Shown here: piece after piece, positions 37,334 through 45,677 of the stretch
Layout: every line of letters starts with the position of its first letter
How positions within the stretch are numbered: position 1 is the stretch's first letter
NCBI GenBank assembly: GCA_947500445.1
Contig: CANMSB010000023.1
Coordinates: forward strand, 1-64,000
Source: an uncultured Flavobacteriaceae bacterium
GTDB lineage: Bacteria; Bacteroidota; Bacteroidia; Flavobacteriales; Flavobacteriaceae
DNA: 64,000 bases
Direction: 5' to 3'
Position numbers and translations under genes: made by a program
The notes under the pieces: generated by a model
The model's database searches: none
Told to the model about the DNA's origin: nothing
The model's input: only the letters and a program-made list of their open reading frames with translations

Positions 37334-37421
37334 CTACTCTGAGTAAAAATAGAACTGTAGTCTGACTCTTGAGAGCACTATATTTATTAGGGTTGTAGGT
37401 TGTTTAACTTCTTTGATTTTC

Positions 37422-37650
37422 TTATCTTTACATTGTAATTTAACACAAGTTAAATCAACTAAAAAGGGAACAAATCGGGAACAGATAAATCAAAAAATGT
37501 GTAAGCCCCCGATTTTAAAGGAATACGATGACAAGGTTTGCATCCTGTCATCCCGACAGGTTGCCCTTTATATAAGTGCAACGGAAAGCTAACTTTATGA
37601 TTTTCAAAGATTTAATTTTTTTTGATATCATTTGGTTAGCTTTCTTTTTG
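37422..37650 (+). ncRNA. Candidate structured ncRNA, copy A
   Basis: A promoter-like TTATCTTTA (37422-37430) stands 14 bases before the block acaagttaaatca (37445-37457). Further on come cctgtcatcccgac (37544-37557; a hairpin with the following agg) and aacggaaag (37580-37588), then a terminator-like stem (37585-37593 with 37635-37643, then TTTTT). The same blocks in the same order and similar spacing recur at 53041-53217. The interior hairpins differ in sequence. This is the pattern of a transcribed RNA with conserved ends. No open frame spans it. A comparison with the Rfam Flavo-1 family would be the first test. The rest of the gene-free stretch (37334-37780) holds only the repeats listed next. 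Confidence 0.5.
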
Positions 37651-37652
37651 GG

Positions 37653-37767
37653 AAAAAAGTGACCTATTCGGTTACCTCAAATGTCCCTTATTATTCGTAT
37701 ATTTAGTAGTGAGACCAGGGCTTTCATTGTGATTTGACTTTCGTTGTAAGGCAAAAAAAAGTGACCT
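37653..37767 (+). repeat. Integrase-proximal repeats and candidate attachment core
   Basis: The 13-mer aaaaaagtgacct occurs at 37653-37665 and again at 37755-37767, 102 bases apart, just upstream of the integrase start, and once inverted at 53203-53215. The 15-mer acctattcggttacc at 37662-37676 recurs perfectly in direct orientation at 53087-53101. Paired short repeats beside a tyrosine integrase gene fit arm-type sites and an att core. Confidence 0.45.
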
Positions 37768-37780
37768 AAACGAAAGAAAA

Positions 37781-39013
37781 ATGAAGACTTCAAAAACTTT
37801 TAAAATGCTTTTTTGGCAGGTAATTGCCAAGAAAAAGGGTGCCGAAGCACCCATCTACGCACGGGTGACCGTAAGCGGCAGAAGGGCCGAAATCAGTATG
37901 GATAGGTGGTTTTCTACATGCTTGTGGGATGCCAAAATGAGCCGTGCCGTGGGGCGCTCCATCGAGGCCCGCGAACTCAACCATTTTCTGGAAAAGGTTC
38001 GAATCCAGATTGCCGCCGCACATGAATCGTTGCTAAAGGAAAGGCGTTATGTGACCGCCCAAGCGGTAAAGGCGCGATACTTGGGGACGGACAACCGTGA
38101 TGCCACCCTATTGGATATTGTGCGCTATCATGAAGATGCCATGAACGGCACCTTGGAACCAGGTACGCTTAAAAATTATGGTACTACCGAAAAATATTTA
38201 CGGGCTTACCTTTCTAAAAAGTTTCGGACTACGGACATCTATCTGGAACAATTGAACTACCGTTTTGTAGTGGACTTTGAGCAGTTTCTCAAAAAAGAGA
38301 AAAACCGCTTAAGCCGTCAAGCATTGACCAATAATGGTATAATGAAACACATCGAACGGTTGAAGAAGTTGATGAATTTAGCGGTTAAACTGGAATGGAT
38401 CGAAAAAAATCCCTTTATGAATTTTAGCCTTCGCTTTGAAAAGTTCGATCGGCCCTATTTAACCGCTGTGGAATTGGAAGCTTTTGAAACCATAGCCTTA
38501 GAACGCTTGGCCCACCAAAAGGCGCGCGACCTTTTTGTATTTGGTTGCTATACCGGGCTATCCTATATCGATGTAAAAAAGTTGACCCGTTCCAACCTCG
38601 TTTACGGTCTGGATGGTAAACAGTGGTTGTCCTTATACCGGCAGAAGACTGATCAGCCCTTAAAACTGCCCCTGCTGGCCAAGGCGGCCGCGATCTTGGA
38701 CAAATATGCGGACCAAGAGGTTTCGGAGAAACTATTGCCCATGTACTCCAACCAAAAAGTGAATGCATACACCAAGGAAATAGCGTTGTTGTTAGGCATC
38801 GACAAAAACCTTAGTTATCACGTAGCCCGGCATACCTTTGCTACTACGGTAACCCTCTCCAATGGCGTACCTATTGAGACGGTTTCCAAGCTGTTGGGCC
38901 ATAAGAAGCTATCGACCACTCAAATTTATGCAAGGGTAGTGGAGGACAAGCTCAGCAATGATATGGCCGCTTTGGAAAACAAGCTGATGGGCATTGAGAG
39001 AAATGCATCATAA
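37781..39013 (+). CDS. Tyrosine recombinase (IntDOT-like integrase)
   Basis: A 410-residue site-specific integrase: arm-binding N-terminus (about 1-100), SAM-like core-binding domain (about 110-205) and catalytic domain. Catalytic residues visible are a Lys in the beta hairpin near 285, HVARH at about 347-351, LGHKK and the nucleophilic Tyr in TTQIYARV near 382. The first catalytic Arg is replaced by Ser (TGLSYID), as in IntDOT of CTnDOT. By eye the gene is GC-richer than rteC and the mobilisation genes, so it may belong to the following island and not to the ICE. A strong terminator follows. Confidence 0.92.
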   Translation: MKTSKTFKMLFWQVIAKKKGAEAPIYARVTVSGRRAEISMDRWFSTCLWDAKMSRAVGRSIEARELNHFLEKVRIQIAAAHESLLKERRYVTAQAVKARYLGTDNRDATLLDIVRYHEDAMNGTLEPGTLKNYGTTEKYLRAYLSKKFRTTDIYLEQLNYRFVVDFEQFLKKEKNRLSRQALTNNGIMKHIERLKKLMNLAVKLEWIEKNPFMNFSLRFEKFDRPYLTAVELEAFETIALERLAHQKARDLFVFGCYTGLSYIDVKKLTRSNLVYGLDGKQWLSLYRQKTDQPLKLPLLAKAAAILDKYADQEVSEKLLPMYSNQKVNAYTKEIALLLGIDKNLSYHVARHTFATTVTLSNGVPIETVSKLLGHKKLSTTQIYARVVEDKLSNDMAALENKLMGIERNAS

Positions 39014-39126
39014 TCCTGAGATTGCTAACAATTCACTAAAAATGGAGCCGAAACCGTGTTAAAATGACCCTTGAAGGTCATACAGCTTTCCATATGACCG
39101 TATTTTTTGATTGAAAGTCAAATCAC

Positions 39127-39166
39127 AAAAAACCGCGATGTCCGTTTATGGATATGGCGGTTTTTT
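39127..39166 (+). terminator. Rho-independent terminator after the integrase
   Basis: A perfect 10-bp stem (aaaaaaccgc at 39127-39136 with gcggtttttt at 39157-39166) with T residues on both sides, usable on either strand. The rest of the 39014-39347 gap holds short gctaac repeats (near 39262 and 39328) and no gene. Confidence 0.85.
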
Positions 39167-39347
39167 TACGTTTTATATACTACAATAACTTTAGATTACA
39201 CTACAGATTTTCGTAAGAAAGTGTTCCTGTTTTTAGGTATATTGCAGAGCCTTGGATTCTCTTGCTAACGACGTTTAATAACTAGGTGTTCATACAGATT
39301 AGATATCGTTAATAACTATATCCAATTGTTAGCTACAATTTAGAAAA

Positions 39348-40445
39348 ATGAAAATCCAGGACCTAAATAACATTGCAGAAGAAGACGATATTGTCTTACA
39401 GATTGAGCAATTCAAAATGGGTTTAATTTCACGAGCTACGGGTGGCGATTTTGAACAAAAAGAATATAGTCGTTTAAGGAAAATGGTTTTAGGAATTCCT
39501 CGTGTGGAAAAGATAATACCAAGATTTCTAAAACTATGTAGGACAGCAGATGAATTTTGGGGATATATCAAAGGCGCAGCTCCTTCATATGCGGAAAGAC
39601 GGGTAATAATTGCGGAAGCTCTGAATCCAATTTTGGAAATGGTTGAGTATGAAACGGGAGAAGGTTCTCTTGAATTCAAGAAAAACTATGAAGAAAAGAA
39701 AATTATCGGGCAAGGTGGGTTTGGATTAGTTTATTTATTTGAACATAAACTATTAAAACTTCCTTTTGCTGTTAAAATATTTGCTCCGGCATTTCACGAA
39801 GGTGGCGAAAAAGAACTTGAAAGGTTTTTTCAAGAAGCAAGAATGCTTTTTAAATTAAATCATCCATCAATTATTAAGGTTTATGATGCTGGTTTAATTG
39901 GTCAAAGACCATTTATTCGAATGGAATACTTTGAAGGTTCGAACCTAAACGAGATTTTAAATAAACACGGCAGATTAACACCCGAAAAGGCTCTAATAGC
40001 GATGAAAAGCATAATTGAAGGAATGCATTATGCGCACGAGGAAGTCGGAATTATTCACCGTGATTTAAAGCCTAGTAATATTATGGCTTCTGTTCCAAAT
40101 CAATTTAGAATAATCGATTTTGGATTGGGAATTTTTATTGAAAATGAATTGCATTCTAGATTGACAAAAACTGGAGAAGCAACCATTAGTGGATACTACA
40201 ATGCTCCCGAATTAATTGAAAATCCAAAGTTGATTGACAAAAGGTCTGATATTTATTCGTTAGGAGCAATTTGGTTTACACTTATCACAGGGCAACCACC
40301 AGCAGGAACTTCCATTTTAGAGTCTTTGAAAGAAATTGAGGGAATTAGCGAAGATTATATAAAATGTATTGTGAACTGTCTTGCAAACATAAATTTGAGA
40401 ACAAAAAATTGCGGGTTACTACTTGACAAAGTAAAAAAACTGTAG
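39348..40445 (+). CDS. Ser/Thr protein kinase with a defence-type N-terminal helical domain
   Basis: A 365-residue cytoplasmic kinase. The kinase domain begins near 113 with GQGGFG at 121-126, Lys 143, Glu 163, HRDLKPSN at 237-244, DFG at 257-259, NAPE at 285-288 and Asp 301; all catalytic residues are present. The N-terminal part (about 26-100: RATGG, then FLKLCRTADEFWGYIKG and YAERRVII) resembles, from memory, helical regions at the N-terminus of abortive-infection and other conflict-system effectors. No transmembrane or PASTA region follows. It lies beside a Shedu nuclease in the island, so an anti-phage role is probable but unproven. Confidence 0.87.
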   Translation: MKIQDLNNIAEEDDIVLQIEQFKMGLISRATGGDFEQKEYSRLRKMVLGIPRVEKIIPRFLKLCRTADEFWGYIKGAAPSYAERRVIIAEALNPILEMVEYETGEGSLEFKKNYEEKKIIGQGGFGLVYLFEHKLLKLPFAVKIFAPAFHEGGEKELERFFQEARMLFKLNHPSIIKVYDAGLIGQRPFIRMEYFEGSNLNEILNKHGRLTPEKALIAMKSIIEGMHYAHEEVGIIHRDLKPSNIMASVPNQFRIIDFGLGIFIENELHSRLTKTGEATISGYYNAPELIENPKLIDKRSDIYSLGAIWFTLITGQPPAGTSILESLKEIEGISEDYIKCIVNCLANINLRTKNCGLLLDKVKKL

Positions 40446-40753
40446 CTAACAAAGTGTATAAAACATAGCTATTAAGCGCTAAAACGATAGGTTTGCGTCT
40501 ATTTACGAGGACCGCCAAATTTTTAAATTTGGTTTTTAAAATAGAAAAGTAAAAACAAAACATAAAAATTCGGCTCTGCGTTAATCCGAAAGTTAGTGTA
40601 TTTTTATGTGCTACGTTTCATACAAAAGTTCGTTGTAAGCAAATACCTTTATAAAGAAACTCTATTGATTTCTTTAGCTGACGAGTTGATTTTTTGGTAA
40701 GATTTTTAAGATGAAAATCAACCGTTAGTCAGAATACTAAATAAACCAAAGTG
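40446..40753 (+). other. Hairpin-rich spacer between kinase and Shedu genes
   Basis: No gene is present. The spacer holds a long multi-stem structure: an outer imperfect stem of 16 bases (40454-40469 with 40610-40625, 13 of 16 paired), and inner stems at 40515-40522/40525-40532 and 40569-40573/40586-40590. A second hairpin (40685-40693 with 40714-40722, extended by 40678-40682/40728-40732) stands directly before the Shedu gene. Long folded spacers like this occur around accessory genes in Flavobacteriaceae. Confidence 0.55.
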
Positions 40754-41962
40754 ATGCTTGAAGATTTCGGAAATACAGAATACGATTACTACAAGGGAAA
40801 GGTGCCTAAGCGGACTTATGTTTCAAAACGGATTACAAATAAGAAACCATCTTTTGAAGACGGTGAGATAGTTCACGAAATAATTCCGATTCGATATGCT
40901 TCAAAAGTAGTTGACACAGAAAACACTTTCGAATTTATACATGAAAGAGGCCAAGTTGCACTTCGCATAACCGATGGAGCTAGGCAAGAAATAACTGCAA
41001 AGTTCTTAGAAGACACTCGCGATATTTATACCCTACAAATACAAAAATTCACTACAGCAACCGGAAAACCACACAAAACATATTTTTCATTCCGCGGTGA
41101 TGAGATTAAGACTCTATTAAACTTCATCAACAGTATTCCAAAATTGATCTTGGAGGACGAAAAAGGAGTGAAAATTGATGATTCCGACCTTGAAACATTA
41201 ATCCTAACAAAGGAACAAGCTTATAAAATATATAATGACAATCAGGCTTTGTTCGAAGAAATCGGAAAGGACAATGTCACCCCTGATGATATAAAAAATC
41301 TAGTTTATAAAAAACAACAGTTGGCTTATTTCGAGCGGTTGTTAAACGAAGATGACTTCTTCGAAAGTGAGAAAAAACGATTGGAGATAAAAAAGAGTGA
41401 AGCTTTGTGGCAGCAGTTTTTTGAGAAAAATACATGGATTTTTGGATTTGGGTTACAATACATAATTAATGTTCCTCTTCAAAACAAAAAATTAGAACAA
41501 GTAGTAGAAGGCTATGATGTGGTGCATAGTGGCAAAAGAGTAGATGCGTTTTTGAAATCGAAAGGAATCATAAGTTCCCTTTGTTTTGCAGAAATTAAAA
41601 CCCATAAAACACAATTGCTCAATGCACCTTACCGACCGCCGAATGTATTTCCACCATCCAATGAGCTATCAGGTGGGATTGCTCAAATTCATAAAACCGT
41701 ACAAAGTTCTCTTGAAAATCTTGTTAGTAAAATAGAACCAACGGATAAAAAGGGTAATCCGACTGGAGAAAAGCTTTTTATGTATCGCCCAAAGTCTTTT
41801 CTGCTGGTAGGTTCTTTAAATGAGTTCGAAACAGAACACGGGATTAATCAAGAAAAATTCAGCTCTTTCGAACTTTATAGAAGGAGTATAAAAGACACGG
41901 ATATAATAACTTTTGATGAGCTATTGGAAAGGGCAAAGTTTATAGTAGAAACAGAAACGTAA
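40754..41962 (+). CDS. sduA: Shedu-type anti-phage nuclease (SduA, DUF4263)
   Basis: A 402-residue protein; an alternative GTG start lies one codon upstream (40751). The C-terminal DUF4263 nuclease (about 210-395) shows the PD-(D/E)xK arrangement: WIFGFGLQ at about 229-236, Asp 265 in KRVDAF, Glu 281 and Lys 283 in AEIKTH, and Gln 312 in SGGIAQI, plus PKSFLLVGS. The N-terminal half (about 40-190) is a variable sensor region. Shedu is a single-gene defence system that cuts DNA during phage infection. It is a stand-alone gene with a hairpin in front. All presumed catalytic residues are intact. Confidence 0.9.
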   Translation: MLEDFGNTEYDYYKGKVPKRTYVSKRITNKKPSFEDGEIVHEIIPIRYASKVVDTENTFEFIHERGQVALRITDGARQEITAKFLEDTRDIYTLQIQKFTTATGKPHKTYFSFRGDEIKTLLNFINSIPKLILEDEKGVKIDDSDLETLILTKEQAYKIYNDNQALFEEIGKDNVTPDDIKNLVYKKQQLAYFERLLNEDDFFESEKKRLEIKKSEALWQQFFEKNTWIFGFGLQYIINVPLQNKKLEQVVEGYDVVHSGKRVDAFLKSKGIISSLCFAEIKTHKTQLLNAPYRPPNVFPPSNELSGGIAQIHKTVQSSLENLVSKIEPTDKKGNPTGEKLFMYRPKSFLLVGSLNEFETEHGINQEKFSSFELYRRSIKDTDIITFDELLERAKFIVETET

Positions 41963-42120
41963 AAGTACTGCCTACAATAAAACCCTCTAACTACGAAAAA
42001 ACCTATTTTGAGAAGCAGCGTATTCGTATGGATGCCTGAGAAAAAAACAAATGCCAGATTCTCTGAAACCGGTAATAGATTAATACGGAAACTCCTGTTG
42101 TACGCAAGTAAATCAAACCA

Positions 42121-42762
42121 ATGAACAAAAAGAAAATTACGATAATGATGCTAACTTCTATTCTTAGTTTTTTCGGTTGTAAAGGAAAAATCGAGAAGAA
42201 TACGGAACAGACCGAAATGGACTTACTTATCGAAAAAAGCTTTGATGAATTTAATAATAGAAAAATTTACAAAAGGCTGACAACTGAAATTATTGAATCA
42301 ATCCCTGACGATAAATTGGAACAAGCAATTATGGATAATATTGACACAAACTTTAAAAAAGGAGAACCATACACTTTAGATAAAATATCAAAATTAACTA
42401 AAGGACGTCAAGCAGTCTTTTCGACTTGGTGGCTGGAAGCAGAAGTTAACAATGGTGGATTTAATCAATTCTACTTCAATTCAAGTGGACAATTTGCTGA
42501 AATGGCTGTAAGCGGACTCAAAGCGATTGGAGCGGAAAAATTTTCAAAACTAACTTCAAAAGCTAACAAAATATATAACGAAAATAAAGAGCGTCTTGAG
42601 GAATTTGATGACGGAACGATGGAAAGTTTTAGTGAGTCTTATAAAGACAACCCACTGAACGATTTGGATACGGAGTTTTATAAACTATATGAATCGGAAC
42701 CAATTGGAGATTTGAGAATTACATATATTCGAAATAATACTTCAGAATTCACGGTGGAATAG
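42121..42762 (+). CDS. DMP19/DUF4375-family lipoprotein
   Basis: A 213-residue protein with a short signal and lipobox FFGCK (about residue 20), then a helical DUF4375 domain marked by EVNNGGFNQFYFNSSG at about 107-122. DMP19 of Neisseria, the best-known member, is a DNA-mimic protein, but many members have no known role and this one is exported as a lipoprotein, which argues against DNA mimicry in the cytoplasm. It stands alone between long spacers. The family call is firm and the function unknown. Confidence 0.82.
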   Translation: MNKKKITIMMLTSILSFFGCKGKIEKNTEQTEMDLLIEKSFDEFNNRKIYKRLTTEIIESIPDDKLEQAIMDNIDTNFKKGEPYTLDKISKLTKGRQAVFSTWWLEAEVNNGGFNQFYFNSSGQFAEMAVSGLKAIGAEKFSKLTSKANKIYNENKERLEEFDDGTMESFSESYKDNPLNDLDTEFYKLYESEPIGDLRITYIRNNTSEFTVE

Positions 42763-42856
42763 TATAACATTATGACTAATAATGTTTTCTGTGAAAAGCA
42801 ATAGTCGGCATTAGCATCCCTTAATTACTGGGACAGGTTTATGCTAAATAAAAACC

Positions 42857-43016
42857 CTTCCGCTTAACCCAAATCTTACCGAAAAACGTTGCGCATGGTT
42901 CCTGTCCCAATTTTATAGCGTCCGTGAGGGTAAGCGTAAAATAAAATTGGGGGAGGGCGCATCCTCTTATGCTTTTGGCAAAACGGGTTTCTTGGCTAAA
43001 TAAAAAATGATGGCAC
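42857..43016. repeat. 160-bp dispersed repeat, copy 1
   Basis: This stretch and 44805-44964 have the same length and differ at about 11 positions (roughly 93% identical), in direct orientation 1,948 bases apart. The unit contains a long-range inverted pair (cgcttaaccc near 42861 with gggtaagcg near 42928). It lies in a spacer and not in a credible gene, although a 63-codon minus-strand frame crosses it. Confidence 0.88.
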
Positions 43017-43038
43017 TGCCAGCCAGCCAAAATGAAAA

Positions 43039-43839
43039 ATGAAAGTTATAACAGCAATTTTACTGACTTTATTATTGATTTTCGTTTTCAGTTTGACTCA
43101 AACTGTATTGCTCTATGTATTCTACAAAACTGAAGTAATACCGGAATCTTTTCAAAAACATTTCGGGATCATCAACGTCATCTCATATCTTACAGCATAC
43201 TTTGTGATTTTTAAGATTTTTTGGAGGCCAAAACAGATCTTTAAAGAAGTTTTAAATTCCAATGATTTTGAAATGAAATTTTTGCCTTGTTTGATTTTCA
43301 TTGCTATCGGACTTCAGCTTTTGGACAGACCATTTTGGCATTTAGTTCCCGATTGGAATTATTTAGATGATTTGAGATTGAAAACCGATAAAATCTACTC
43401 TGACGGATTTAGTCTGTCTTACTTTTATAGTGCTTTATCAACTCTAATTATTGCTCCAGTATTTGAAGAACTCCTCTTTAGAAAATTTTTACTTAAAAAG
43501 CTGTTGCAAAACAACAGTCAGAAAGTTGGAATCTTAATTTCAAGTTTATGTTTTGCAATTATTCATATTGAAACACCGTCCAATTTAGTACCGACTTTTA
43601 TCTTTGGAACAATAAGTAGCCTGATTTTCATTAACACTAAACATATTGGTAATTCTATAATCTTACATTTTTTGTTTAACTTATTTCTTGAAATCTCATT
43701 TGTGGTCGGGCTTTCTCTGAATGAATGGTTTTTAGATTTAAACTTTAATTTTATGTACTGGATGTTATTTCTAATTGGAGCAGGAATCACATTTTTTGCG
43801 ACAAAAAAATTGTTACAACAAAACCCAAAAACATACTAA
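43039..43839 (+). CDS. CPBP-family intramembrane metalloprotease
   Basis: A 266-residue polytopic membrane protein (about seven hydrophobic segments). The CPBP (Abi) signature is complete: EELLFRKF at about 150-157, FAIIHIE near 175, and HFLFN at about 213-217, giving the Glu-Glu and two His residues of the metal site. Family members are Rce1-like proteases, and bacterial ones are often linked to bacteriocin immunity or self-protection. It stands between two copies of the 160-bp repeat with the next gene. Its target cannot be read from the sequence. Confidence 0.88.
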   Translation: MKVITAILLTLLLIFVFSLTQTVLLYVFYKTEVIPESFQKHFGIINVISYLTAYFVIFKIFWRPKQIFKEVLNSNDFEMKFLPCLIFIAIGLQLLDRPFWHLVPDWNYLDDLRLKTDKIYSDGFSLSYFYSALSTLIIAPVFEELLFRKFLLKKLLQNNSQKVGILISSLCFAIIHIETPSNLVPTFIFGTISSLIFINTKHIGNSIILHFLFNLFLEISFVVGLSLNEWFLDLNFNFMYWMLFLIGAGITFFATKKLLQQNPKTY

Positions 43840-44018
43840 GGTTGGTCTTAAACGTTAGGATTTGAGTATTTGGATGAAGTTCGTAAATCTTTGAGGTTTT
43901 CACATAAATTAGATATCTCAAACCAAAACAAAAGATTTAATTACGGACATAACGCCAAAACAAACACTGTTTTGCTTCCGTACTATTAATAAGTCAACCA
44001 TTAACCAATTGAGCAACC

Positions 44019-44681
44019 ATGGGAATAGGTAGAAAAGAATTTATAAGACTATCAAGTTTTGCATTAGTAGGGCTTTCTATAGACCCCTTAAATGCAGTTG
44101 CCGTGAATCAGAATGCCTACGTAAACAAAAAACTTGGAATACTGTTTCATAAACCTAAAAACTGGGGTTTCATTGCGGTTAAAGACTTTGGAAAAATTAA
44201 AAGTGAACAACTGATCGGAGAGGGACTTGAAGATACGCAAGAGGAAATATGGGAAGCACTAGGAGACCCTATTTGCATAGCGACAAAATATTATCAGGAT
44301 AAACCGGAGTACAAGGGTGTTTTTTCGCCAACGATTACGTTGAACATTACACCAAAAGAGGAACTCGCGGGGCTAGGTCATGAAACTCTCGAAGAACTTA
44401 TGGCCATGTCAGAATTTGGAACCGCTAGGGTTCTAAAAGATTTTCAAGTGATAAAAAGGTATGAACCCTATTATATAAGTGATTGCAAATTTTTTGAACA
44501 TGATGCGGAATACCTATTTGAGCATGTAGAACTCAATGCACCATTGAAAGTAGACCTTAAAGTATTAAAAGCAGAACATAATGGCTTTTATTATGATTTT
44601 AATTGTCACCAGTCAAAGGTGCAAAACCAATTTGCCGGGAAGGAGTTCGAAGAATTTAAAAAATCAATAAGACTTCTATAA
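44019..44681 (+). CDS. Exported protein of unknown family (220 residues)
   Basis: I do not recognise the family. The N-terminus GRKEFIRLSSFALVGLSI looks like a Tat-type or Sec signal (only one Arg of the usual pair, then Lys). The mature part begins with a GILFHKPKNWGFI segment and has mixed alpha/beta character, remotely like PsbP/Mog1-type folds (a guess). It ends in KSIRLL. It lies alone between CPBP and the second 160-bp repeat. No partner gene is adjacent. Confidence 0.7.
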   Translation: MGIGRKEFIRLSSFALVGLSIDPLNAVAVNQNAYVNKKLGILFHKPKNWGFIAVKDFGKIKSEQLIGEGLEDTQEEIWEALGDPICIATKYYQDKPEYKGVFSPTITLNITPKEELAGLGHETLEELMAMSEFGTARVLKDFQVIKRYEPYYISDCKFFEHDAEYLFEHVELNAPLKVDLKVLKAEHNGFYYDFNCHQSKVQNQFAGKEFEEFKKSIRLL

Positions 44682-44804
44682 CCGCCTACCATAGGGGTTA
44701 GAATGCAAGCCCAACCAACCTTGATTTTATGGTACATTTTTACCACCACCATAAATCAATAAAATGATTAGCGACGGTATCGCTTTTTTTCACACCTTTT
44801 AAAA

Positions 44805-44964
44805 CTTCCGCCTAACCCAAATCTTACCGAAAAACGTTGCGCATGGTCCCTGTCGCAATTTTATAGCGTCCGGGAGGGTAAGCGTTAAGTAAAATTGGGG
44901 GAGGGCGCACCCTCTTATGCTTTTGGCAAAACCGGTTTATTGACTGAATAAAAAATGATGGCAC
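44805..44964. repeat. 160-bp dispersed repeat, copy 2
   Basis: Direct partner of 42857-43016 with equal length and about 11 substitutions. The two copies bracket the CPBP gene and the 220-residue exported protein gene, so recombination between them would remove both. Confidence 0.88.
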
Positions 44965-45255
44965 CGCATAGCATTTTAATCTTTAAAACCCTTTTTTCAG
45001 CACACTTCTTCAATGTTTTCGATGGTTAACGGCTCTTTTTCAGTACACCGCCAAAATAGTGGGAAAGGGTTAATACATTGCGCTATTGAACTCAAAAGCC
45101 TGTAGGGGCTTCATGGGAACGAACTGTTTTGCAGCAAAATTTTTCAATGTTTTCAGGGCTTGACAACGGTTTTGCAGCAAAATTTTCTATAGCTATGCTA
45201 TCCAGGAAACCCGCTAAACCTTAATAAAAGCTAGCTTTTTTGGCAAAAATGAACC

Positions 45256-45296
45256 CTGCAACATCGCTTTAGCGTGTTGCCCTCTAGCTATCCCTT
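45256..45296 (-). repeat. oriT-like hairpin, second copy in inverse orientation
   Basis: The hairpin gcaaca / tgttgc (45258-45263 with 45275-45280), plus the flank cctctagctatcc, is on the minus strand the near-copy of 32884-32923 (agagggNa-CACGCTAAAGCGAT core identical). No relaxase gene adjoins it, so it is probably a relic of another element. Confidence 0.55.
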
Positions 45297-45530
45297 TTTT
45301 TCGCTCCGCTTCAAAAAAGACGATACCCTTAAGGGCGCACTTAATAGTTGATAGCAATTTTACCGTAAAACCGCTTAGGACTATGCTTTTTATTTGGATG
45401 GTATTTTAAATGGACCTATGGAATCTGGGTGAATGGTAGTTAAGAAGTTCCTGACAAAAAAAATGCTAACTATAATTCCAAATGCAATGTATAAGTAACT
45501 TGTTAGCATAAAATGAAAAGCGTATAAGCC

Positions 45531-45677
45531 ATGAAAAAATGTACAGTATTGCTCTTATTTGTAGCCTTGTCTATCGGTTTTAACTCATGTATTAAAGAAG
45601 ATATTTCCAATATCGATATTGTTTATGCAAGCGATAAAGATGAAGAACCGGATAGAGGTGATAAGGACGGTCAGTAG
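45531..45677 (+). CDS. Micro-lipoprotein 1 (48 residues)
   Basis: A 48-residue peptide with a full lipoprotein signal (MKKCTVLLLFVALS, lipobox FNSCI at about residue 20) and a short acidic tail ending VYASDKDEEPDRGDKDGQ. The tail resembles that of a second micro-lipoprotein at 46121 (YA-x-DKD, Pro, Gly near the end). The mature lipopeptide would be only 28 residues. I know of no named family. A signal, decoy or surface peptide are possibilities. Unusually strong signal-peptide features make this frame credible despite its size. Confidence 0.6.
   Translation: MKKCTVLLLFVALSIGFNSCIKEDISNIDIVYASDKDEEPDRGDKDGQ

Larger units (their letters stand above)
44682..45530. other. Long gene-free stretch with repeats and an oriT-like relic
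   Basis: These 849 bases contain no supported gene. From left to right they hold the second 160-bp repeat (44805-44964), a region with repeated caatgttttc words (about 45010 and 45145), an 18-base direct repeat (45126-45143 and 45169-45186, gttttgcagcaaaatttt), and a hairpin element at 45256-45296 related to the ICE oriT-like site. The overall look is the wreck of an ICE mobilisation region. Confidence 0.6.

Noticed and set aside
37501-37600. tRNA gene as integrase target
   Set aside because: No anticodon arm, T-loop word or acceptor stem could be made; the folded region matches the ncRNA-like copy at 53 kb instead.
42839-43030. 63-codon minus-strand frame
   Set aside because: It coincides with the 160-bp repeat and has no partner frame of equal quality in the second copy; it is probably an artefact of the repeat.
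42857-44964. attC-type recombination sites of an integron
   Set aside because: No integron integrase is present and the repeat ends lack the paired RYYYAAC/GTTRRRY core at the expected distance.
45126-45186. CRISPR-like repeat (18-base word twice with 25-base spacing)
   Set aside because: Only two copies, no array and no cas genes in the window.
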